DNA from: Fimenecus sp045631225
GTDB lineage: Bacteria; Bacillota; Clostridia; Oscillospirales; Acutalibacteraceae
Assembly (NCBI GenBank): GCA_045631225.1
Contig: JAZQUG010000026.1
Coordinates: 1-18,289 of the forward strand
Reading direction: 5' to 3'
DNA: 18,289 bases
Both the position numbers and the translations under genes were made by a program. Positions 1 to 7,036 of this stretch are shown piece after piece. Positions within the stretch are counted from its first letter, which is position 1; every line of letters begins with the position of its first letter. Below the pieces are notes generated by a model. That model had not been told where the DNA came from. It searched no databases and saw only the letters and a list, made by a program, of their open reading frames with translations.

Positions 1-180
1 GGAGAGATAGTTTAATAGTATAGTTGACTACCCCTCAGTCTGCTTCGCAGACAGCTAAGTCTCACCTGCCGGTTCGGTCGGTGCTTCTGCTTCGCAGAGG
101 TGTCCACCGGACACCCGCACCCTGACAAGGGGAGCCGAGAAGAGACACCCCTTAACTCCCCGATAAACTCCGATTTATCA
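1..180. repeat. Modular palindromic repeat, copy A (partial, composite)
   Basis: This non-coding stretch matches the right half of the repeats at 2157-2290 and 14984-15178. It has CCCCTCAGTC (31-40), a small hairpin GTCTGC-TTC-GCAGAC (38-52), then CAGCT, and later AAGGGGAGCCGAGA (127-140). Between CAGCT and that end lies about 65 bp absent from the other copies, with its own hairpins TCTGC-TTC-GCAGA and GGTGTCC-ACC-GGACACC. It therefore looks like one repeat inserted into, or recombined with, another. The start GGAGAGATAG resembles the middle of copy B, so the left half lies outside the window. The flank at 153-180 resembles the flank after copy C. Confidence 0.7.
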
Positions 181-190
181 TTTTTGTTTT
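162..190 (+). terminator. Possible weak rightward terminator
   Basis: GATAAA (162-167), a six-base loop and TTTATC (174-179) form an AT-rich hairpin followed by ATTTTTGTTTT. It would end rightward transcripts coming from beyond the window edge and faces the 3' end of the leftward gene at 189. The stem is short and lies in the repeat flank, so the role is uncertain. Confidence 0.3.
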
Positions 191-848
191 AATGGTATTC
201 CATTCCGAACATTTCAACACAAGCAGGTGAAAGCCTGTCGTTGACCAATGATAAAATGTCTGTTTGCTGTGGAGATACCGAATTGAATTGTGGCTTGGAA
301 TTCTGAAAAATCATAATCACCTTTGTGTGTGAAAGTGTTTGCTCAATCAGGAATTTTCCGTGCATTTTTTCGCAAACACGATGAACAAAGGAAAGCCCTT
401 TGCCTGTTTCGTTGATATTTGCAAAATTGCCGCCACTTAAAACTTCAAGTCGTGAAAACCTGTTTGTTCCTATTGTTTTTACTGTGACCAGATTTTCTTT
501 GCCGTATAGATATGCATTTGAAAGAAGATTCAGAAGTGCCTTTGAAACGAGATGCCGGTTACCTTCGATATAACAAGGCTCATTGCCACAAAAAATGAAG
601 CTTATTCCCGAGGTTGATGCAAGAATATCACAGGCTACTGTTACGGACTCGGCAAGTGAAGTGAGTTCAAGCTGTTCGGTTTTATCAGAAGAGTATTCAT
701 TAAACTGCAATCTGCGAAGCGAAATATAAAGCTTTCTTAAAAGCTCTTCATCATTATTCTTAAAAGACTTGTCAAAAAGGTACTGCATTTTTTCACGGAG
801 GAATTGAGCTTCGTCGGTATAAATTTCGGAAAAATGCTTATAATTCAT
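189..848 (-). CDS. Orphan GHKL/HATPase-type protein (histidine-kinase-like ATPase domain)
   Basis: A 219-residue protein. The C-terminal part resembles the ATP-binding domain of sensor histidine kinases: an N-box-like KALLNLLSNAYLYG (residues 104-116, with N107 and N111) and a G2-like GKGLSFVHRVCEKMHG (149-164). The N-terminal ~60 residues are helical and charged, but I see no H-box histidine, membrane segment or HAMP domain. The DxGxG loop between the boxes is not recognisable (LSGGNFANINETG instead). It may be an anti-sigma-like or accessory kinase domain, or a degenerate kinase. The ATG at 848 is chosen because GGGAGG lies 9 bases upstream; a TTG at 857 would touch that site. The true partner, if any, may lie beyond the left edge. 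Function is unknown. Confidence 0.7.
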   Translation of the reverse strand: MNYKHFSEIYTDEAQFLREKMQYLFDKSFKNNDEELLRKLYISLRRLQFNEYSSDKTEQLELTSLAESVTVACDILASTSGISFIFCGNEPCYIEGNRHLVSKALLNLLSNAYLYGKENLVTVKTIGTNRFSRLEVLSGGNFANINETGKGLSFVHRVCEKMHGKFLIEQTLSHTKVIMIFQNSKPQFNSVSPQQTDILSLVNDRLSPACVEMFGMEYH

Positions 849-960
849 TGAAAACAACCTCCCATACTATAAATTTTATACCCTTTTTACTTTATTATTC
901 CCCAATTTTTATGCCAATTGACAAAAAATTCACATAATGGCAAATTTTATAAAATTTCTC

Positions 961-976
961 TTGCATATTTATGCAA
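961..976. promoter_or_regulatory. Palindrome over the gap -35 element, candidate operator
   Basis: TTGCATA-TT-TATGCAA is a perfect 7+7 inverted repeat with a 2-base centre. It covers the proposed -35 hexamer and enters the spacer, where a bound repressor would block polymerase. No regulator gene adjoins gap here, so the binding protein cannot be named. Confidence 0.4.
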
Positions 977-989
977 AAAGATATAAAAT
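961..989 (+). promoter_or_regulatory. Probable sigma-A promoter of gap
   Basis: TTGCAT (961-966) and TAAAAT (984-989) are separated by exactly 17 bases, and the surroundings are very AT-rich. Transcription would start near 996, giving a leader of about 55 bases before the gap ATG at 1051. The leader contains ATGCAT (995-1000) and ATGCGCAT (1003-1010), both self-complementary. Confidence 0.6.
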
Positions 990-1050
990 AGTAGATGCAT
1001 AAATGCGCATACTAATAAAAATGTAAATAATTTATTTGGAGGAATTCAAA

Positions 1051-2082
1051 ATGTCAGTTAAAGTTGCAATTAACGGCTTCGGCCGTATCGGACGTCTTGC
1101 TTTCAGACAGATGTTCGGCGCAGAAGGCTACGACGTAGTAGCTATCAACGACCTTACAAAACCATCAATGCTTGCTCAGCTCCTTAAGTATGACACAGCA
1201 CAGGGTGGCTACTGTGGTAAAATCGGTGAAAACCTTCACACAGTTGAAGCTGATGATGAAGCAGGTACAATCACAGTTGACGGTAAGACTCTTAAAATCT
1301 ATGCTATGGCTAACGCTGCTGAACTCCCATGGGGCGAAATCGGTGTTGACGTAGTTCTTGAATGTACAGGTTTCTACTGCTCAAAGGCAAAGAGCCAGGC
1401 TCACATCGATGCTGGTGCTAAGAAAGTTGTTATTTCTGCTCCTGCAGGCAACGACCTTAAGACAATCGTATTCTCAGTTAACGAAGATACACTTACAGCT
1501 GACGACACAATCATTTCAGCTGCTTCTTGTACAACAAACTGCCTTGCTCCTATGGCTAAGGCTCTCAATGATTATGCTCCAATCCAGAGCGGTATCATGG
1601 CTACAATCCACGCTTACACAGGCGACCAGATGATTCTCGACGGTCCTCACAGAAAGGGCGACATGAGAAGAGCTCGTGCTGGTGCTGCTAACATCGTTCC
1701 TAACTCAACAGGTGCTGCAAAGGCTATCGGTCTTGTTATTCCTGAACTTAACGGCAAGCTTATCGGTTCTGCACAGAGAGTTCCTGTTCCAACAGGTTCA
1801 ACAACAATCCTTACAGCTGTTGTTAAGGGTGAAGTTACAAAAGAAGGCATCAACGCTGCTATGAAGGCTGCTGCATCAGAAAGCTTCGGCTACAATGAAG
1901 ACGAAATCGTTTCTTCAGACGTTATCGGTATGAAGTACGGCTCACTCTTCGATGCAACACAGACAATGGTTGCTAAGATTGCTGACGACCTCTATGAAGT
2001 TCAGGTTGTTTCTTGGTATGACAACGAAAACAGCTACACATCACAGATGGTTAGAACAATCAAGTACTTCGCAGAACTTTAA
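1051..2082 (+). CDS. gap: Glyceraldehyde-3-phosphate dehydrogenase, NAD-type
   Basis: A 343-residue glycolytic enzyme that converts glyceraldehyde 3-phosphate, NAD and phosphate to 1,3-bisphosphoglycerate in the cytosol. The N-terminal Rossmann motif is NGFGRIGR (8-15). Asp at 34 in AINDLT is the acidic residue that favours NAD over NADP. The active-site motif SCTTNCLAP places the nucleophile at Cys160, with its partner His187 in ATIHAYTGDQ. The C-terminal SWYDNENSY (321-329) is typical. Length fits the family. The start is the ATG at 1051, preceded by GGAGGA; an in-frame TTG at 1036 overlaps that site and is rejected. The gene stands alone between its own promoter and terminator, unlike gap-pgk-tpi operons. 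Uniform use of GCT, GAA, AAG and CTT suggests high expression. Confidence 0.98.
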   Translation: MSVKVAINGFGRIGRLAFRQMFGAEGYDVVAINDLTKPSMLAQLLKYDTAQGGYCGKIGENLHTVEADDEAGTITVDGKTLKIYAMANAAELPWGEIGVDVVLECTGFYCSKAKSQAHIDAGAKKVVISAPAGNDLKTIVFSVNEDTLTADDTIISAASCTTNCLAPMAKALNDYAPIQSGIMATIHAYTGDQMILDGPHRKGDMRRARAGAANIVPNSTGAAKAIGLVIPELNGKLIGSAQRVPVPTGSTTILTAVVKGEVTKEGINAAMKAAASESFGYNEDEIVSSDVIGMKYGSLFDATQTMVAKIADDLYEVQVVSWYDNENSYTSQMVRTIKYFAEL

Positions 2083-2103
2083 TTCTAAAAAGTATATAAA
2101 TTT

Positions 2104-2136
2104 AGAGCAGGTGTAAAAACCTGCTCTTTTTGTTTG
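2104..2136 (+). terminator. Rho-independent terminator of gap
   Basis: AGAGCAGGT (2104-2112), loop GTAAAA, ACCTGCTCT (2119-2127): a perfect 9-bp stem followed by TTTTTGTTT. It starts 22 bases after the gap stop. Confidence 0.92.
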
Positions 2137-2156
2137 TGTATGAGGGTGTTTTGTCA

Positions 2157-2290
2157 TGCCTCCCTCTGACGAGGGAGGTGGATTTGCCGTAGGCAAAGAC
2201 GGAGGGAGAGATAGTTTTTTCTGTACTTTAAATCTCTCCCTCAGTCATTTTTAACAAAATGACAGCTCCCTCGTCAGAGGGAGCCAAGAT
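2157..2290. repeat. Modular palindromic repeat, copy B (complete)
   Basis: Outer arms CTCCCTCTGACGAGGGAG (2160-2177) and CTCCCTCGTCAGAGGGAG (2266-2283) are perfect reverse complements of each other and each folds on itself. Inner arms GAGGGAGAGAT (2202-2212) and ATCTCTCCCTC (2232-2242) also pair. Each half holds a separate hairpin: TTTGCC-GTA-GGCAAA (2183-2197) and TCATTTT-TAAC-AAAATGA (2245-2262). No ORF fits inside. It separates the convergent gap gene and leftward operon. Read leftward, the outer hairpin is followed by TGTCATTTTGTT and could help end the operon transcript. Confidence 0.85.
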
Positions 2291-2295
2291 GTAAC

Positions 2296-2994
2296 CTATT
2301 TGATGTAATCTGCCAAACGGAAATTTTTCTTTTCAATATCGGTAAGGTCACAACCATCATATTTTAATGAAGACCATTCTTTTGATTTTTGTGTAAATCC
2401 TTCACATTCAAGACGTTTGTAGCCGAAAAGAAAATCGTATTCACTTTCGGAAATATAGGTCTTGTCTATTAGAGTATCGTTTTCTAATTGTGCAACAAAT
2501 GGTTGATGAAAAACACCTTCATCATTTCGCATAAATCCCAGTAAATAAATTTTACCGTTTTCTTTATCGCATTCAATATGTTGTAAAGATTGTTTTTCGT
2601 TATTTTGAAAAAGGATCTTTATCTGTTTAAAATTTTCAGTATTATATATTGCGATACAAGTTTGTAAACCATCGCGTTTTTCAATGTTATAAAACAACTT
2701 TCCATCTTTTGAAAAGCACATATTTTCATCTTGAGCACCTTCGTTGGCAACAGGAACAAATCTAAACTTTCTTATAAGTGTTAAAGTATCAAGGTCATAT
2801 ACTGCGATTTTATCCATAGTTGATTTGACAACTAAAATATTTGAGTCAGGTTTAAACAGAGGTAAATAACCATATAATATATCTTTTTTGAATCTTGCAA
2901 GTTCGTTATCATTCTTGTCATAGATATAGGTGGTTTGACCTGTGCAACCAACTTTGAAATTTTCGTTTTCGGTATAACCCCAGAAACTTCTCAT
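2296..2994 (-). CDS. Uncharacterised small beta-propeller-like protein
   Basis: A 232-residue cytosolic protein with no signal peptide or membrane segment. I do not recognise a named family. Three similar strand-turn-strand units, TYIYDKNDNELARF (22-35), IAVYDLDTLTLIRKF (63-77) and IAIYNTENFKQIKILF (114-129), look like WD40- or YVTN-type propeller blades. Length would allow only four or five blades, so it may be a small or incomplete propeller. It is the last gene of the leftward operon, starting 9 bases after the yfbR stop with AAGGTGAG before its ATG. A link to nucleotide metabolism or RarA is only suggested by position. It could be a scaffold or a recently attached gene. Confidence 0.8.
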   Translation of the reverse strand: MRSFWGYTENENFKVGCTGQTTYIYDKNDNELARFKKDILYGYLPLFKPDSNILVVKSTMDKIAVYDLDTLTLIRKFRFVPVANEGAQDENMCFSKDGKLFYNIEKRDGLQTCIAIYNTENFKQIKILFQNNEKQSLQHIECDKENGKIYLLGFMRNDEGVFHQPFVAQLENDTLIDKTYISESEYDFLFGYKRLECEGFTQKSKEWSSLKYDGCDLTDIEKKNFRLADYIK

Positions 2995-3003
2995 AAACTC
3001 ACC

Positions 3004-3591
3004 TTATTTCTTCATCTGGTCGAGAGTTTTGTGGAATGATGGTAAGAATTCTTCTGCGAAGATTTTTACTTCTTCCAATTCGCTTTTTTCGATTGATTTA
3101 AGAAGTCTTTCTTCTGCTTCACAGAATTCGCTGCTTCCTGCTTTTCTTTCCTCAACACATTTTAAGTACCCGCTTATTTTATCGGCTGCTTTGACTAATT
3201 TCCAGAGTTCTTTGTCCTCATTTTTCTTTTTGAAAAGAGGTTCGTAAGATGGAAGCAAATCCTCAGGTAACATTGAAAGAAGCTGCTTTGATGCATTCTT
3301 TTCAACTGCCTTATACGCCTCTTTTGTTTCCTTGCTGTAATACTTAACAGGAGTTGGCAAGTCCCCTGTAATGATTTCAGGTGTGTCGTGATAAAGGCCT
3401 AAAAGTGCTGCTCTTTCACAGTTGTAGCCTTTGCCAAGACGCTGATTTCCGATTGTGGCAAGTGCATAGCAAAGCTGTGCAACCTCTGCTGAATGTTCAC
3501 TCAGCGTTTCATATCTTGTATTTCGCATCAACGCCCAACGATTTATGTATTTGGTACGTGATGTGAAAGCGAAAAAGTCATTTTTGCCCAT
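3004..3591 (-). CDS. yfbR: 5'-deoxynucleotidase YfbR (HD-domain)
   Basis: A 195-residue HD-superfamily phosphohydrolase close along its whole length to my recollection of E. coli YfbR, which removes the phosphate from deoxyribonucleoside 5'-monophosphates and not from ribonucleotides. The metal ligands fall at the same numbers as in E. coli: H33 (SEHS), H68 and D69 (YHD), D137 (KAADK). N17-R18-W19 in INRWALMRN matches the segment that selects deoxyribose; E72 and TGDLPTPVKY (75-84) are also kept. Its ATG shares one base with the dCMP deaminase stop (TGATG), so translation is probably coupled. With the deaminase it would drain dCMP and dUMP to nucleosides, limiting dUTP or feeding salvage. The enzyme call is secure; the pathway role is inferred. 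Confidence 0.95.
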   Translation of the reverse strand: MGKNDFFAFTSRTKYINRWALMRNTRYETLSEHSAEVAQLCYALATIGNQRLGKGYNCERAALLGLYHDTPEIITGDLPTPVKYYSKETKEAYKAVEKNASKQLLSMLPEDLLPSYEPLFKKKNEDKELWKLVKAADKISGYLKCVEERKAGSSEFCEAEERLLKSIEKSELEEVKIFAEEFLPSFHKTLDQMKK

Positions 3592-4088
3592 CAGATGTCC
3601 TCTTCTCTGAAGCTTACTTTAAGTTCATCACGGCTAAGCTTGATTTTAGTGTATTTAACACCTGCTGCATCAAACATTCTGCGTGAAACACGGTTTCCAA
3701 CCGTATCCTTGTATTTATCAGAAATATATAAAACTTCCTTGATGCCACTCTGAATAATTGCCTTTGCACATTCGTTGCAAGGGAAAAGAGCAACGTAGAT
3801 TTTACAACCATTTAAGTTTCGTCCGCCATTGTTAAGGATTGCGTTTAATTCAGCATGACAAACATAAGGATATTTTGTGTCAAATTCGTCACCACTTCTG
3901 TCCCATGGGAATTCGTCGTCGTTACAACCATGAGGGAAACCGTTGTAACCTACTGACATAATCTTGTTGTTATCGTCAACGATACAAGCACCAACCTGTG
4001 TGCTCGGGTCTTTACTTCTGTATGAAGAAAGTAAAGCAATACCCATAAAGTATTCGTCCCAGCTGATATAATCTTCTCTTTTAGCCAT
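3591..4088 (-). CDS. dCMP deaminase (ComEB-type)
   Basis: A 165-residue zinc deaminase that converts dCMP to dUMP, the substrate of thymidylate synthase. The core signature is CHAELNAI (77-84), with zinc ligand H78 and proton shuttle E80, plus PCNEC (103-107), with zinc ligands C104 and C107. The N-terminal SKDPSTQVGACIVD (25-38) and NGFPHGCND (49-57) are typical of deoxycytidylate deaminases rather than cytidine or guanine deaminases. Length fits. The ATG lies in an 8-base overlap with the end of rarA (ATGGCTAA), with AAAAGGAG upstream. The last codon overlaps the yfbR start. Such enzymes are commonly activated by dCTP and inhibited by dTTP; that is family knowledge. Homologues are named comEB in Bacillus, but no com genes are nearby. 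Confidence 0.95.
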   Translation of the reverse strand: MAKREDYISWDEYFMGIALLSSYRSKDPSTQVGACIVDDNNKIMSVGYNGFPHGCNDDEFPWDRSGDEFDTKYPYVCHAELNAILNNGGRNLNGCKIYVALFPCNECAKAIIQSGIKEVLYISDKYKDTVGNRVSRRMFDAAGVKYTKIKLSRDELKVSFREEDI

Positions 4089-5358
4089 TTCCTTTTTCTC
4101 CTTTTATCTTATCCCAATATAATTTTGCTGTTTGTTCAGTTTTGTTGTCACCGAATTCATAATATTTTTTATTTTTCAAAGCATCAGGCAGATACTGTTG
4201 CTTAACCCAACGATTTGGATAATCGTGAGGATAGAGATAATTCTGTCCTTTGACAACAGCGTCTTCACCATCATAATGCTTATTCTGTAACTGCCTTGGA
4301 ATTTTACCATAGTTGCCACGACGAACATCATCAAGTGCGGCAAAAATTCCGTCGTGACCTGTGTTTGATTTAGGACTTGTTGCTACTAATACAACTGCAT
4401 TACCAAGTGGAATTGCAGCCTCAGGCATACCCACCTGCATTGCAATATCACAAGCAGCTTTCACAATTGGCATAATCTGCGGATAAGCAAGTCCCACATC
4501 TTCGCTTGCACAGATAAGAAGTCTTCGGATTGCAGAAATCATATCACCTGCTTCTAAAAGTCGTGCAAGATAATGGAGTGCTGCATCAGGGTCAGAGCCT
4601 CGCATACTTTTTTGGTATGCTGACAGAATATCGTAGTGCTCATCACCGAATTTATCATAACGGAATGTGTTTTTCATTGTAAGGCTACCTGTATTTTCAA
4701 GAGTAATGACTCTCTTGTTATCGGTAATACCTGCTGAAAGAACACATAGCTCAACGAAATTCAAGGATTTTCGCACATCACCACCACAGGCTGTTGCAAT
4801 GTGTTCACAAACGCCGTCTTCGATTTCAAGCTTTATTCCGGTTTCATTTTCAAGAAAATCAAAACCGCGTTTGATGTTTGGAACAATGTCTTCGGGAGTG
4901 ACTGACTTGAACTCGAAAACAGTACAACGGGAAAGCACAGCAGAGTATATGTAGAAATACGGATTTTCAGTAGTAGATGCAATAAGCGTGATTTTACCAC
5001 TTTCTATGTATTCGAGTAAGCTCTGTTGTTGTTTTTTATTGAAATACTGAATTTCGTCAAGGTAAAGCAAAATACCATTCGGTGCTGCAAAAGTGTCAAG
5101 CTCACTGACGATTGCTTTAATGTCGGCTGTGCTTGCATTTGTACCGTTTATATGGTGCAGTTTTCGATTTGTGTTTTTTGCAATAATTCGTGCAAGAGTT
5201 GTCTTGCCTGTACCTGACGGACCATAAAATATTAAATTTGGAAGATAGCCTGACTCAACAATGTTTCTGAGTGGCATATTTTCACCTAAAAGGTGACGCT
5301 GTCCCACCATATCGTCAATGGTCTGTGGACGAAGTCTGTCTGCTAAAGGTGTTGACAT
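4081..5358 (-). CDS. rarA: Replication-associated recombination protein A (AAA+ ATPase RarA/MgsA)
   Basis: A 425-residue clamp-loader-like AAA+ ATPase of the RarA/MgsA/WRNIP1 family, which acts at stalled replication forks and single-stranded gaps. The N-terminal PLADRLRPQTIDDMVGQ (4-20) is the family hallmark. Walker A is GPSGTGKT (46-53), with Ser where Pro is usual; Walker B is LLYLDE (97-102), sensor 1 ASTTENP (127-133), the arginine finger region SRC (143-145) and sensor 2 GGDVRKS (192-198). The C-terminal half (about 250-425) carries the family's helical tetramerisation region, with LLICASEDVGLAYP and the late HYDGED. It starts 4 bases after the HAD phosphatase stop; its ribosome site is weak (GAAGTGAG), suggesting coupled translation. 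Confidence 0.95.
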   Translation of the reverse strand: MSTPLADRLRPQTIDDMVGQRHLLGENMPLRNIVESGYLPNLIFYGPSGTGKTTLARIIAKNTNRKLHHINGTNASTADIKAIVSELDTFAAPNGILLYLDEIQYFNKKQQQSLLEYIESGKITLIASTTENPYFYIYSAVLSRCTVFEFKSVTPEDIVPNIKRGFDFLENETGIKLEIEDGVCEHIATACGGDVRKSLNFVELCVLSAGITDNKRVITLENTGSLTMKNTFRYDKFGDEHYDILSAYQKSMRGSDPDAALHYLARLLEAGDMISAIRRLLICASEDVGLAYPQIMPIVKAACDIAMQVGMPEAAIPLGNAVVLVATSPKSNTGHDGIFAALDDVRRGNYGKIPRQLQNKHYDGEDAVVKGQNYLYPHDYPNRWVKQQYLPDALKNKKYYEFGDNKTEQTAKLYWDKIKGEKGNG

Positions 5359-5362
5359 ATTC

Positions 5363-6010
5363 TCACTTCACTATATCTATAATTTCTTCTGCTGTATCAA
5401 CAATATATTCAGCATTGTATTCTTTAAAATCTTCCATTGTCCCAAATCCATAAGTCACGGCAAGACAAGGAATACCAACCTGATGTGCACCGTCAATATC
5501 GAATTTTGTATCACCGACCATAAGCGTTTCGTGTAAAGTTGCACCTATGTTTTTCATAGCATTTTCGATAACAGTTGCTTTGCTTTCACTTGTGTTGTCA
5601 AACTCTGTACCACCAAGGAAATCAAAATACTTTTTGATGTCAAGATTTTCACAAATCTGGTCAACAAAATGTAATGGCTTTGAGGATGCTGTTGCAAGGA
5701 TATATCCTTGTTCTTTGAGATTTTTTAATGTGTCGGCAACTCCGTCGTATAGCCTGCTTTCAAGATATCCGATTTTACGGTATCTTTCACGGTATTTATC
5801 TGTCATTTCCCAAGCGTGTTTGTCGTCAAAACCACAGAATACGGTAAAGCTGTGATAAAGTGGCGGACCTATGAATTTTTTAAGCAAATCATTAGGTGGC
5901 GTTCCGTGACCGTAGCTTTCAAAAGCATAAGTAAGACTCTTGAAAATACCTTCTGATGAATCGGTTAATGTTCCGTCAAAATCGAATAAAATATATTTAA
6001 AATTACTCAT
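5363..6010 (-). CDS. HAD-superfamily phosphatase, phosphoglycolate-phosphatase-like
   Basis: A 215-residue subfamily IA HAD hydrolase. Motif I DFDGTLTDS supplies nucleophile D10 and acid/base D12. The helical cap follows (about 15-85). Motif II is ATASSK (106-111), the motif III lysine is K144 (SKAT), and motif IV is VGDTKFD (165-171) with D167 and D171. The family includes Gph, PpaX and 5'-nucleotidases, and sequence alone does not give the substrate. Position beside nucleotide genes makes a nucleotide or phosphoglycolate (a DNA-repair by-product) plausible. The ATG overlaps the upstream gene by 8 bases (ATGAGTAA). AAGGAG lies a rather long 16 bases upstream, so coupling is likely. Confidence 0.9.
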   Translation of the reverse strand: MSNFKYILFDFDGTLTDSSEGIFKSLTYAFESYGHGTPPNDLLKKFIGPPLYHSFTVFCGFDDKHAWEMTDKYRERYRKIGYLESRLYDGVADTLKNLKEQGYILATASSKPLHFVDQICENLDIKKYFDFLGGTEFDNTSESKATVIENAMKNIGATLHETLMVGDTKFDIDGAHQVGIPCLAVTYGFGTMEDFKEYNAEYIVDTAEEIIDIVK

Positions 6011-6848
6011 TGATAATTATTTCATACTCCTTGTGCCAATTTTCATTAATTTTAAGTGAATTTCCCCATTCTCTTTCTGTAATATCACCGTTGAAATCAG
6101 CACTGTCACATCTGCCGAACCAGGGTTCAATACATACAAAAGGTGCGTTTTTCTTTGTTGGTGACCAGATACCGAAAAGAGGTGCATCGAATTTCATTGT
6201 AAGGTAAATTTTACCATTATCTGAAAGTGAAACCTCAGTTACATTGCTGTTTTCGATTATGAGTGCATCCTTGTCAAAAATATTGTCGTGAAGAATAAAA
6301 CTGCTTTCAACATCATATTTTTCCGGAGTATAAAGTCCGTCCGGATTGACAAGGCTGTATTTAAGATTTTCCCCATTCATTGAAAGGACTGTTTCACTTT
6401 TGTTGCAATAAAATGCAGGATGTGCACCGATTGAGAAATAAATTGTTTTATCATCTGTATTTTTTACATCCCAACCCACAATAATCTTGTTGTTATCGAG
6501 TCTGAATGAACAGATTAATTTGAAATTAAAAGGATATTTCCCGAGAGTGTTTTCGTCACTTGTCAGCTCAAAAACGAGCTTGTTGTCGGTTTGCTCAATG
6601 AGAGTGAATTCACTGTCTCTTGCAAATCCGTGTTGACCGAGTGCATATTCTTTTCCGTTATATGTGGTTTTTCCGTTTTTGTATTTGCCCACAACAGGGA
6701 AAAGAACAGGGCTTTTTCTGCCCCAGAACTGAGCATCACCGTGCCAGAGTAAATTTTTATTTTCTTTTTTATTGAAAATTGAAGAAAGCTCAGCACCGTG
6801 AGTATCAACAGAAATTTTTAAAATATCGTTTTCTAAAAAATAAATCAT
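6003..6848 (-). CDS. Aldose 1-epimerase (mutarotase) family protein, LacX-like
   Basis: A 281-residue cytosolic protein of the galactose-mutarotase superfamily, which interconverts alpha and beta anomers of free sugars. The expected catalytic residues are present: H73 in QHGFAR (72-77), H143 in GAHPAF (141-146) and E241 in CIEPWFGR (239-246); LFPVVG (49-54) is also typical. Similarity is closer to LacX/YphB-type proteins than to classical GalM, so the sugar is uncertain. The ATG at 6848 follows AAAAGGAG. A TTG start at 6884 would add 12 residues translated from the leader hairpin and is rejected. It is the first gene of the six-gene leftward operon; a functional tie to the nucleotide genes is not obvious. 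Confidence 0.88.
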   Translation of the reverse strand: MIYFLENDILKISVDTHGAELSSIFNKKENKNLLWHGDAQFWGRKSPVLFPVVGKYKNGKTTYNGKEYALGQHGFARDSEFTLIEQTDNKLVFELTSDENTLGKYPFNFKLICSFRLDNNKIIVGWDVKNTDDKTIYFSIGAHPAFYCNKSETVLSMNGENLKYSLVNPDGLYTPEKYDVESSFILHDNIFDKDALIIENSNVTEVSLSDNGKIYLTMKFDAPLFGIWSPTKKNAPFVCIEPWFGRCDSADFNGDITEREWGNSLKINENWHKEYEIIINE

Positions 6849-6874
6849 AAGAAAAACTCCTTTTAAACTGGGGT

Positions 6875-6890
6875 CCACCCTCAAGGGCGG
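6875..6890 (-). promoter_or_regulatory. Leader hairpin at the 5' end of the leftward operon mRNA
   Basis: Read leftward, CCGCCC-TTGA-GGGTGG forms a 6-bp GC-rich stem with one G-U pair and a four-base loop, only a few bases after the likely transcription start. It could stabilise the mRNA 5' end. It is GC-rich against an AT-rich background. Confidence 0.4.
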
Positions 6891-6901
6891 TAGCTCAATT
6901 T

Positions 6902-6930
6902 ATTATACAATAAAACTCCTTTTTCGTCAA
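6902..6930 (-). promoter_or_regulatory. Sigma-A promoter of the leftward six-gene operon
   Basis: On the minus strand, TTGACG (6930-6925), a 17-base spacer and a perfect TATAAT (6907-6902). It is one of the best promoter matches in the window. Transcription would begin near 6895, about 47 bases before the epimerase ATG. Confidence 0.88.
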
Positions 6931-7027
6931 CTGATTTAAGAACATTTGTTCGATAATTTTTATGTAATAATTTTTTAAAAATATCTTAAAATTTTTGCAA
7001 AATACTCTTTTAATTTTTGAATGTTTG

Positions 7028-7036
7028 TGATATACT
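7028..7036 (+). promoter_or_regulatory. Probable extended -10 promoter of murA
   Basis: TGA-TATACT is an extended -10 element; no good -35 hexamer lies 17 bases upstream. It would give a leader of about 125 bases before the murA start. The remaining divergent spacer (6931-7169) is very AT-rich with long T runs. I saw no ORF and no riboswitch I could recognise. Confidence 0.5.

Noticed and set aside
1172..1864. Three overlapping rightward ORFs of 60-91 residues inside gap
   Set aside because: They are alternate-frame readings of a highly codon-biased gene, giving Leu/Gln/Ser-rich products without domains.
3004..4088. Dedicated antiphage nucleotide-depletion system
   Set aside because: YfbR and dCMP deaminase are both normal housekeeping types with intact standard motifs, and no other defence or mobile genes are nearby; kept only as a minor possibility.
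4667..4954. Rightward 95-residue ORF over rarA
   Set aside because: Antisense to conserved RarA coding sequence; no ribosome site, promoter or recognisable motif.
6849..6884. Extended N-terminus of the epimerase from a TTG codon
   Set aside because: It would translate the leader hairpin and the AAAAGGAG ribosome site; the ATG at 6848 has ideal spacing.
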